In this document: positions 1 to 4,834 of the stretch, piece by piece | Layout of the letters: the number at the start of each line of letters is the position of its first letter | Numbering within the stretch: position 1 is the first letter of the stretch | Source of the DNA: Xanthobacteraceae bacterium | GTDB taxonomy: Bacteria; Pseudomonadota; Alphaproteobacteria; Rhizobiales; Xanthobacteraceae | Assembly (NCBI GenBank): GCA_030043285.1 | Contig: JASHXZ010000002.1 | Location: forward strand, 1 to 5,498 | Direction of reading: 5' to 3' | Length of the DNA: 5,498 bases | Translations under genes and position numbers: made by a program | Notes under the pieces: model-generated | The model's database searches: none | The model's input: only the letters and a program-made list of their open reading frames with translations | What the model was told of the DNA's origin: nothing

Positions 1-173
1 ATAAGGCCGAGATCGGGCAGGCCCGCCGAGCGCGCAATGGCGCCGCCGCTGGCATAGACCGCCGGAAATCCGGCCTGCGCGACGAGCCGAGCCGACAGAC
101 CATCGAAAGCGCCGGGCGCAACCGCGATGCGGCCCGATTGCAAAATGCTCCGTAACTTGGTGGTGGCGCGCAC
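1..173 (-). CDS. Isocitrate lyase/PEP mutase superfamily enzyme, N-terminal part (runs off left edge)
   Basis: The first 57 residues are visible, from a GTG start at 173. An in-frame TAA at 195-197 lies 21 nt upstream with no ATG between, so GTG is the only reasonable start. It is preceded by an AAGGGAG-type ribosome site (minus strand of about 181-188). The protein reads LRSILQSGRIAVAPGAFDGL at residues 7-26, then QAGFPAVYASGG and GLPDLGL. This is the typical opening of the isocitrate lyase/phosphoenolpyruvate mutase superfamily (carboxyvinyl-carboxyphosphonate phosphorylmutase, oxaloacetate decarboxylase and 2-methylisocitrate lyase-like enzymes): the first strand and helix of a TIM barrel that cleaves or forms C-C or P-C bonds in small 2-oxo or hydroxy acids. 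The catalytic loop lies outside the window, so the exact reaction cannot be assigned. It is divergent from the TTT receptor at 249, suggesting shared control and use of the same carboxylate (inference). The protein should be cytoplasmic. Confidence 0.8.
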   Translation of the reverse strand, partial: MRATTKLRSILQSGRIAVAPGAFDGLSARLVAQAGFPAVYASGGAIARSAGLPDLGL

Positions 174-198
174 GTCTTGATCTCCCTTCGCAGCTTAC

Positions 199-227
199 GC
201 GCGCCATGATACGTGCTGGCGCGCCAG
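199..227. promoter_or_regulatory. Candidate operator: repeated GCGCGCCA in the divergent promoter region
   Basis: GCGCGCCA occurs at 199-206 and again at 219-226, starting exactly 20 bp apart (about two helical turns). The second copy sits within a perfect 12-bp palindrome, CTGGCGCGCCAG (216-227). The first copy can also pair with TGGCGCGC at 217-224 around a 10-nt loop. This lies between the divergent starts at 173 (minus) and 249 (plus), where a regulator of both genes would be expected to bind. GC-rich palindromes can arise by chance in such a genome, and I could not identify clear -35/-10 boxes. Confidence 0.35.
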
Positions 228-248
228 GGGAAAGCGGGAGCCGATTAA

Positions 249-1208
249 ATGAAACGATGCATCGCGACGGTTGCCGCTCTCCTGTTCGGCACGCTCGCCG
301 CCTTCGGACAGCAATGGCCGAGCAAAACCGTGCGCATCATCGTGCCATTCGGCGCCGGCTCGACGCCCGACGTGGTGGCGCGGCTCATCGCCGACGGCCT
401 GCAGAAAGAGACCGGGGGGACCTTCATCGTCGAGAACAAGCCGGGTGCGAGCGGCAATACCGGCACCGATGCGGTCGCCAAGGCGGCGCCCGACGGCGCC
501 ACAATCGGAATCAGCATCGGCGGCCCGCTCGCCATCAATACGCTGTTGTTCGCCCACCTGCCCTACGATCCGAAAAAGGACATTTCGTTCATCACCATGC
601 TGGTGACGCAGCCGAGCGCGCTCGCGGTCAACACCAGTCTCAACGTCGACAGCATGCCGGCGCTGATCGATCTCCTTCGCCGCAACCCCGGCAAATACAA
701 TTTCGGCTCGATCGGCGCCGGCTCGCTGTCGCATCTCGCCATGGAGGCGATCGCGTTCGAGAGCGGCACCAAGCTGGTGCACGTGCCCTATGCGTCGTCG
801 CCGCAGGCCGTGACCGCGTTGCTGCGCAACGAGGTGCAGATGGTCTGCCTGCCGGCGATCTCGATCACGCCGCAGCTAGGGAGCGGCGCCATCAAGCTCC
901 TCGCCGTCACCACGGCGCAACGCTCGGCCCTGCTGCCGGGCGTGCCGACACTCAAAGAATCCGGCATCGATGTGGAGGCCGACGCCTGGATGGGCCTGAT
1001 CGCGCCGGCCGGGCTTCCCGAAGCCATGGTGGAGCGCATCAATCATCTGGTCCGCGAAGCGATCACCTCACCGACGGTGCGGCAAAAGCTTTCCGCGCAA
1101 TTGATGGAGCCGATCCCCGACACGCCCGCCGACTTCCGCGCCCGCATCGACGCCGATATCGCGCGCTGGAAGCCGGTGATCGCCGCGGCAAAGATCAAGT
1201 TGGAGTAG
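249..1208 (+). CDS. Tripartite tricarboxylate transporter substrate-binding protein (Bug/TctC family)
   Basis: This 319-residue protein has the normal Bug length. It should be the periplasmic receptor that captures a small carboxylate (or related compound) and passes it to TctA/TctB-type membrane subunits. Residues 1-20 form a Sec signal (K2R3, hydrophobic core, AFG before Q21); Cys4 is too early for a lipobox. Family marks follow in order: PFGAGSTPDVVARLIA at 33-48, including Asp41 of the ligand loop; VENKPGASGN at 61-70 with AKAAPDG at 77-83; FGSIGAGSLSHLAMEAI at 152-168; HVPYASSPQAVTALL at 178-192; and GVPTLKESG at 231-239. The ATG at 249 has GGGAG at 236-240, 8 nt upstream. No tctA/tctB genes lie downstream, so it is an orphan receptor here, as many Bug proteins are. 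The divergent mutase-family enzyme suggests a catabolic partner. Ligand unknown. Confidence 0.95.
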   Translation: MKRCIATVAALLFGTLAAFGQQWPSKTVRIIVPFGAGSTPDVVARLIADGLQKETGGTFIVENKPGASGNTGTDAVAKAAPDGATIGISIGGPLAINTLLFAHLPYDPKKDISFITMLVTQPSALAVNTSLNVDSMPALIDLLRRNPGKYNFGSIGAGSLSHLAMEAIAFESGTKLVHVPYASSPQAVTALLRNEVQMVCLPAISITPQLGSGAIKLLAVTTAQRSALLPGVPTLKESGIDVEADAWMGLIAPAGLPEAMVERINHLVREAITSPTVRQKLSAQLMEPIPDTPADFRARIDADIARWKPVIAAAKIKLE

Positions 1209-1226
1209 CATGAGGCAAAAGGGTCA

Positions 1227-1307
1227 CGTCATTGCGAGCGAAGCGAAGCAATCCAGTGCGGCGGCGCCGTTCTGGATTGCTTCGTCGCTTTGCTCCTCGC
1301 AATGACG
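1227..1307. repeat. Dispersed palindromic repeat (REP-like hairpin)
   Basis: This is a long imperfect inverted repeat in the convergent spacer. The outer arms CGTCATTGCGAG (1227-1238) and CTCGCAATGACG (1296-1307) pair over 12 bp. The inner arms CGAAGCAATCCAG (1244-1256) and CTGGATTGCTTCG (1272-1284) pair over 13 bp. A 5/11-nt asymmetric internal loop separates the two stems, and the apical loop is 15 nt (1257-1271). From memory, the CGTCATTGCGAG...GAAGCAATCCAG pattern is a widespread intergenic repeat in Bradyrhizobium-like and other proteobacterial genomes. It contains no coding sequence. It may act as a mobile palindrome or as an RNA 3'-end stabiliser for the upstream gene (inference). Confidence 0.85.
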
Positions 1308-1313
1308 GGCGGT

Positions 1314-1352
1314 GATCAGAGAAAGCCGTCGATCGCAACGCTTTCTCTGATC
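1314..1352. terminator. Perfect 13-bp hairpin between convergent genes (possible bidirectional terminator)
   Basis: GATCAGAGAAAGC (1314-1326) is exactly complementary to GCTTTCTCTGATC (1340-1352), with a 13-nt loop. It lies 14 bp beyond the stop codon of the outer membrane protein gene (minus strand) and downstream of the TTT receptor gene. The position suits transcription termination from both sides, but neither side has a clear T-tract, so intrinsic termination is uncertain. It is separate from the dispersed palindrome just before it and differs from it in sequence. Confidence 0.5.
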
Positions 1353-1366
1353 GACAGCAAATTACG

Positions 1367-2092
1367 TCAGTTGAACCCGCCGAACCTGAAATTCAGGCCC
1401 GCCTTGATCTCCTGCACGTTGAGACTGGCGCTGGAGCCGACAGTTTCCAGCGGCGTGCTGAAGCTCATCGATTGCGAGCCGAAGCTGAGATAGTCGTATT
1501 CGATTTTGGCCGACCAGTTATCGTCGAGCGCGTATTCGAGGCCGGCGCCGGCGGTCCAGCCGGTGCGCAGGAACGTGTCGGTGGCGAGGTTGCCGCCAAG
1601 ATCGGTCAGGGTGCTCTGGTCCTGCGCCAGCGCCAAGCCGCCTTTGCCGTAGACCAGAAGGCGGTCGAACGCCGCGCCGACGCGGCCGGTGACGGTGGAT
1701 GTCCAGGGCACGCTGGTGCTGATCGCTTCGCCGATCGAATCGGCGCTCGAGGCTTTCAGGCTGGTCCAGCTGAAATCGCCCTCGAGCCCGAGCACCAGCC
1801 TGTTGAACTGCACATTGCCGCCGACCTGCGCGCCGCCCAAAAAGCCGTAATTGTTGAAGGTGCCGTCGCCGAGGCCGGTGATCGGATCGGTCCACGACGA
1901 GTCGGAATAGCCGCCGCCAACATGGACGCCGACGTAAATTCCGGTCCAGTCGTAAGCCTTCGGCGCGTAAGGGATCGGCGCGACCGGCGACGGGGCCGGC
2001 GGCATCGGCAGATCGGCGGCCTGCGCGTAAATGACGGACGCGGCGGTGACAAAGACCACCGCAAGGCCACCGGACAAAGCACGGAATTTCAT
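1367..2092 (-). CDS. Outer membrane beta-barrel protein (Omp25/Omp31-like small porin family)
   Basis: This 241-residue protein should be inserted in the outer membrane as an 8-stranded barrel (OMP_b-brl type). Such proteins are abundant in rhizobia and usually structural or surface-exposed rather than enzymatic. Residues 1-25 form a Sec signal ending AQA before ADLP, followed by a proline-rich linker (28-44). The barrel starts at YDWTGIYVGVHVGGGYSDSS (47-66), a family hallmark. Later alternating strands include FLGGAQVGGNVQF, VLGLEGDFSW, TVTGRVGAAFDRLLVYGKGG and GLEYALDDNWSAKIEYDYLSFG. The last strand is IKAGLNFRFGGF, with one extra Asn after the terminal Phe. The start at 2092 is chosen because GGAGGA lies just upstream and the signal peptide begins there; an upstream ATG at 2179 would add 29 non-signal residues. 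It lies 198 bp from the upstream ArsC-like gene, so it is probably transcribed on its own. Confidence 0.93.
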   Translation of the reverse strand: MKFRALSGGLAVVFVTAASVIYAQAADLPMPPAPSPVAPIPYAPKAYDWTGIYVGVHVGGGYSDSSWTDPITGLGDGTFNNYGFLGGAQVGGNVQFNRLVLGLEGDFSWTSLKASSADSIGEAISTSVPWTSTVTGRVGAAFDRLLVYGKGGLALAQDQSTLTDLGGNLATDTFLRTGWTAGAGLEYALDDNWSAKIEYDYLSFGSQSMSFSTPLETVGSSASLNVQEIKAGLNFRFGGFN

Positions 2093-2261
2093 CAAGTCCT
2101 CCAGGCGCGCCCCCGCGCGTCCCCACCTCTCCTCGAGCGGCGAATTGGCCAAGCCGCCCGACCCATCGACGCGCAACAAGCCGCACCTCTTCGGAAAAAC
2201 CGTGATGCCGCGGTGGCGGGAAATGGGCTTTTGGTGGCCGGAAAGTGGCTTGGTTAACTGC

Positions 2262-2282
2262 CGCGGACGCGCTCGCTCCGCG
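2262..2282 (-). terminator. Weak GC hairpin after the ArsC-like gene
   Basis: CGCGGA (2262-2267) pairs with TCCGCG (2277-2282) around a 9-nt loop, 8 bp beyond the stop codon at 2291. There is no T-tract, so this is only a possible terminator. The rest of the 2093-2290 spacer is presumed to hold the promoter and leader of the outer membrane protein gene, but I saw no convincing -35/-10 pair. Confidence 0.25.
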
Positions 2283-2290
2283 CCCGCGCG

Positions 2291-2650
2291 CTACGGCCGG
2301 GCCGCGACAGACGCCGCATAAAGCTCCGGCTTGAAGCCAACCAAAATCTTGCCGCCGCCAAGCTCGAGCACCGGCCGCTTGATCATCGAAGGCTCTCTCC
2401 GCATCAGCGCCATCGCCTTGTCGGCATCGAGGCCGTTCTTGTCCTTCTCAGGCAGCTTGCGGAACGTCGTGCCGGACCGGTTGAGCAGCGTCTCCCAGCC
2501 GACTTTCTTCTCCCAGCGTTGGAGCCGCTCGCGCTCGATGCCGGCGGTCTTGTAATCATGAAACGCATACTCGACGCCATGCTTCTCCAGCCAGGCGCGC
2601 GCCTTCTTCATCGTGTCGCAGTTCTTGATGCCGTAGATGGTGATGGGCAT
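2291..2650 (-). CDS. ArsC/Spx-family thioredoxin-fold reductase (YffB-like)
   Basis: This 119-residue cytoplasmic protein closely follows the E. coli YffB pattern: ITIYGIKNCDTMKKARAWLE at 3-22, FHDYKTAGI at 30-38, GWETLLNRSGTTFRKL at 51-66, and an IKRPVL motif at 90-95. Cys11 is the candidate redox residue. It is the only cysteine, so there is no CXXC as in classical Spx. Arg92 (IKRP) matches an arginine that contacts the oxyanion or thiolate in ArsC enzymes. Family knowledge suggests a glutathione-linked thiol reductase; true arsenate reduction is unproven and no ars genes are nearby. I prefer the start at 2650 because family members begin here, with GGAG 9 nt upstream. An in-frame ATG at 2665, with GGAAGG close by, would add MENSS. 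Single-gene unit, minus strand. Confidence 0.92.
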   Translation of the reverse strand: MPITIYGIKNCDTMKKARAWLEKHGVEYAFHDYKTAGIERERLQRWEKKVGWETLLNRSGTTFRKLPEKDKNGLDADKAMALMRREPSMIKRPVLELGGGKILVGFKPELYAASVAARP

Positions 2651-2909
2651 GGAGCTATTCTCCATCGCACCTTCCTACCATCGACATTCTTGCGCAATAG
2701 TGCCGTGAAAGATTCTCCATGTTTCCGTTCGGTGCGCCTCTGCTTCACCGCTCGCCGAAAGCTGACTGGTCGAGGCAGAATGCCAGACGCCAGTAGTCGC
2801 ATCCTAATTCGAAATCGACCGCGAATCCACGATCCACAGATGCATGGAACGGGGGAAGGATCTTAATTTCACGACTGGATGAAAAGTCCGCCATCGGCTA
2901 TCTGACAGC
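2651..2909. other. Spacer without a recognisable gene
   Basis: This 259-bp spacer separates the ArsC-like gene (leftward) from the Hen1 remnant (rightward). It appears less GC-rich than its neighbours by eye. Short open frames cross it on both strands, but none gives a protein I recognise. It presumably contains the promoter of the ArsC-like gene; no clear tRNA, insertion-sequence ends or terminator was seen. Confidence 0.5.
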
Positions 2910-3155
2910 ATGTTCTTATCCGTTGCCACCATACACCAGCCGGCCACCGATCTGGGATATTTGCTGCACAAGCACCCCGAGCGCCTGCATGAAATTGAAC
3001 AGACGTTCGGCAAGGCGTGGGTGTTCTACCCCGATGCCAGCGAAAGGCGTTGCGAAGCAGCACTCGTCCTGGATGTCGACCCCTTTGGTTTGGTTCGGGG
3101 CAAGGGCCAGGCGCGCGGCCTGCTGGATCAATATGTGAACAATCGCCCGTATGCG
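2910..3155 (+). pseudogene. hen1: Truncated remnant of bacterial Hen1 (RNA 3'-terminal ribose 2'-O-methyltransferase), N-terminal domain only
   Basis: The first 82 codons match the start of bacterial Hen1. The marks are THQPATDLGYLLHKHPER-like residues 7-25 (with Ile for Thr at 8), FGKAWVFYPDASERRC at 33-48, AALVLDVDPFGLVRGKG at 50-66 and QYVNNRPYA at 74-82. Intact Hen1 continues with an S-S-F-L/M-S-V-A-type segment, the rest of the N-terminal domain and a C-terminal methyltransferase domain. Here similarity stops abruptly after Ala82, and none of the methyltransferase follows. In the known system, Hen1 methylates the 2'-OH at the end of cleaved RNA and works with Pnkp, which heals and seals it; no pnkp gene is in the window. 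No Shine-Dalgarno is seen before 2910. The reading frame stays open into the FAD oxidoreductase gene, creating a false long ORF. The remnant is most likely a deletion product. Confidence 0.8.
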
Positions 3156-3179
3156 CCCCCTACGGCCGGCCATGCACCA

Positions 3180-3208
3180 TTGACAGCGACCAGCATTTAC
3201 TCAAAGGT
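3180..3208 (+). promoter_or_regulatory. Possible promoter of the FAD oxidoreductase gene
   Basis: An exact TTGACA (3180-3185) lies 69 bp before the ATG at 3255, just after the end of Hen1 similarity. The segment at -10 distance (17-bp spacer, AAAGGT at 3203-3208) is a poor match, so the call depends mainly on the -35 box and position. It would allow the oxidoreductase to be transcribed independently of the Hen1 remnant. Confidence 0.3.
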
Positions 3209-3230
3209 TGCATCGCGCTATTCATGCAAC
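3207..3230. promoter_or_regulatory. Inverted repeat GTTGCAT-N10-ATGCAAC, candidate operator
   Basis: GTTGCAT (3207-3213) and ATGCAAC (3224-3230) form a perfect 7-bp inverted repeat with a 10-nt spacer. Its last base is 24 nt before the start codon at 3255 and it lies next to the putative promoter. The geometry fits a binding site for a dimeric regulator, or a small leader hairpin. No regulator gene is adjacent in the window. Confidence 0.35.
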
Positions 3231-3243
3231 GACAAGTCACTTC

Positions 3244-3249
3244 GGGGGA
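3244..3249 (+). promoter_or_regulatory. Ribosome binding site deciding the start at 3255
   Basis: GGGGGA lies 5 nt before the ATG at 3255. The alternative in-frame start at 2910 lacks a comparable site, which supports translation from 3255. Confidence 0.55.
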
Positions 3250-3254
3250 TTACG

Positions 3255-4763
3255 ATGCACGCCAAGTTGGACCTGCCGCGCCGCCGTTTCCTGCAGGCCG
3301 GCGCCGCGTTCGCCACCGCCGGCGCGCTCGGCCTGAGCAGCGAGGCGCCGGCGGCGCCGCGGGTGCACACACCGCACAATCTGGAGGCGCTGCGACGCAG
3401 TCTCAAGGGCCGGCTGATCCTGCCCGGAGAGATGGGATATCTGATGGCGGCGTATCCCAACAATGCGCGCTACGCCGACGTGCTGCCGATGGCGATCGCG
3501 ATGTGTGCGGTCGACACCGATGTCCAGCTCTGCATCAAATGGGCGAACGATCACCGGCACATCCCGTTCGCGATCCGCTCCGGCGGCCATAATTATGCGG
3601 GCTTCTCCACCACCCGTGGCCTGCTCATCGACGTGAAGGCGATGAACAAGGTGAGCTACGATCTGAAAAACGGCACCGCCACGGTCCAATGCGGCGCCAA
3701 CAACCAGAACATGGCGGATGCGCTCAGCGGAACCAACTTCGCCGTGCCGTCAGGCCGCTGCCCTACGGTCGGGGCCAGCGGCCTGACGCTCGGCGGCGGC
3801 TGGGGCTTTTCCGCGACGCATGCCGGCCTGACGTGCGACAGCTTGCGCGAAAGCAATATCGTTCTCGCCAACTCCCATCTGGTGACGGCCAAGAACGAAG
3901 GCCCGACGAAGGATTTGTTCTGGGCGCTGCGCGGCGGCGGCGGCGGCAATTTCGGCGTCAACACATCGTTCACATTCGAACTGCACGACGTCTCGGCCCC
4001 GGTGACGATCTTCAACATCGTGTGGCCGGCGCAGCAGCAGATCGAGATGCTGACGTTGCTGCAGGAGATCCAGCTGAAATTCGCGACGCAGATATCGACC
4101 CGCACCAAGGCGTTCCCGGATGGTCCCGGGGCGAAGCCCAAACTCGATCAATTGCTGGTGACGACGCTCGGCCAGTTCTTCGGGCCGATCGACCAGGCGC
4201 GCGAGGCGCTGGCGCCGGCGCTCGACCTGGTCAGGCCGATCAAGCAGGACATCCGCCAGATGAGTTACTGGCAGGCGCGCGACTACCTGATCACCGACGA
4301 TCCGAACGGCATGTACGACCTGCGTTCGTCCTATGTGGCGGAGACCCTGTCGCGCGAGGCAATCGAGGCCATGCTGCATTGGATGATGGAGTGGCCGGGC
4401 GGCTCGCTCACCCAGGAGAATATGGGCATCCTGTTCGCGATCGGCGGCAAGGTGGGTGACAAGAAATGGAACGACACGGCCTACGTCCACCGCAACGCCA
4501 ACTTCATCTTCGAGATGGAAGCGTCATGGGCACCAATCGACAAACCGGAAACGGTCGACCGACAGCGCAGGTGGCTGAGCGATTATTACGACCACATGCA
4601 GCAGTTCCTGTTGCCGCAGTCTTATGTCAACTTCCCCAGCCGCGATCTACCGAAATGGCAGCACGCCTATTACGGCGACAATCTGCCGAAGCTGTCGCGG
4701 ATCAAGAGAGAAGTCGACAGGGAGAATCTGTTCAGATTCGAGCAGAGCATTCCGCCGGCATGA
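3255..4763 (+). CDS. Tat-exported FAD-binding oxidoreductase, berberine-bridge-enzyme-like (bicovalent FAD)
   Basis: This 502-residue protein probably oxidises an alcohol, sugar or aromatic substrate with O2 as acceptor; the substrate is unknown. Residues 1-34 form a twin-arginine signal: PRRRFLQAG at 8-16, a hydrophobic stretch, then an APAA site near 31-34. This fits export of a folded flavoprotein. The PCMH-type FAD domain spans about 70-245. It includes RSGGHNYAG at 108-116, where His112 is the expected 8-alpha-histidyl FAD attachment site, and GRCPTVGASG at 167-176, where Cys169 is the expected 6-S-cysteinyl site. It continues with LGGGWGF at 179-185, GLTCDSL at 191-197 and LFWALRGGGGGNFGV at 221-235. 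The substrate domain follows. The C-terminal BBE motif is clear: YVNFPSRDLPKWQHAYYG at 457-474, then NLPKLSRIKREVDRENLF and QSIPP. The open frame extends back to 2910, but a Tat signal at residue 116 of that longer product would not act as an N-terminal signal, so I start here. It is convergent with the next gene and appears monocistronic. Confidence 0.93.
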   Translation: MHAKLDLPRRRFLQAGAAFATAGALGLSSEAPAAPRVHTPHNLEALRRSLKGRLILPGEMGYLMAAYPNNARYADVLPMAIAMCAVDTDVQLCIKWANDHRHIPFAIRSGGHNYAGFSTTRGLLIDVKAMNKVSYDLKNGTATVQCGANNQNMADALSGTNFAVPSGRCPTVGASGLTLGGGWGFSATHAGLTCDSLRESNIVLANSHLVTAKNEGPTKDLFWALRGGGGGNFGVNTSFTFELHDVSAPVTIFNIVWPAQQQIEMLTLLQEIQLKFATQISTRTKAFPDGPGAKPKLDQLLVTTLGQFFGPIDQAREALAPALDLVRPIKQDIRQMSYWQARDYLITDDPNGMYDLRSSYVAETLSREAIEAMLHWMMEWPGGSLTQENMGILFAIGGKVGDKKWNDTAYVHRNANFIFEMEASWAPIDKPETVDRQRRWLSDYYDHMQQFLLPQSYVNFPSRDLPKWQHAYYGDNLPKLSRIKREVDRENLFRFEQSIPPA

Positions 4764-4834
4764 AAGCTGCTGCCGGTGGGCGCACGCTACCAGAAGTCAC
4801 GCGTGATCCGGCCGCGCGGACTTTGAGGCCATGT

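Noticed and set aside
206..1213. A 335-residue open frame overlapping the TTT receptor on the same strand
   Set aside because: It is Arg/Gly/Ala/His-rich with no recognisable domain, and shadows the clearly conserved Bug frame. This is typical of high-GC DNA.
1227..1352. CRISPR-like repeats
   Set aside because: The repeats are inverted, not direct, and there is only one copy of each, with no spacer array.
2093..2179. Extended N-terminus of the outer membrane protein from an ATG at 2179
   Set aside because: It would place 29 non-hydrophobic residues before a normal Sec signal, while 2092 has a strong GGAGGA site.
1472..2257. A 261-residue plus-strand frame antisense to the outer membrane protein gene
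   Set aside because: The opposite strand encodes a clear signal peptide and barrel; the plus-strand product has no family features and is a GC-driven shadow.
2519..2909. Small open frames on both strands around the ArsC-like gene start and the following spacer
   Set aside because: No recognisable motifs or convincing ribosome sites; their products look random.
3689..4490. Long alternative frames on both strands inside the oxidoreductase gene (3689-4459 plus, 3750-4490 minus)
   Set aside because: Low-complexity Arg/Ala-rich products opposite a strongly conserved BBE-like coding frame.
4764..4834. Terminator in the convergent spacer after the oxidoreductase
   Set aside because: Only short GC palindromes such as CACGCGTG are present; no stable stem with a T-tract was found.
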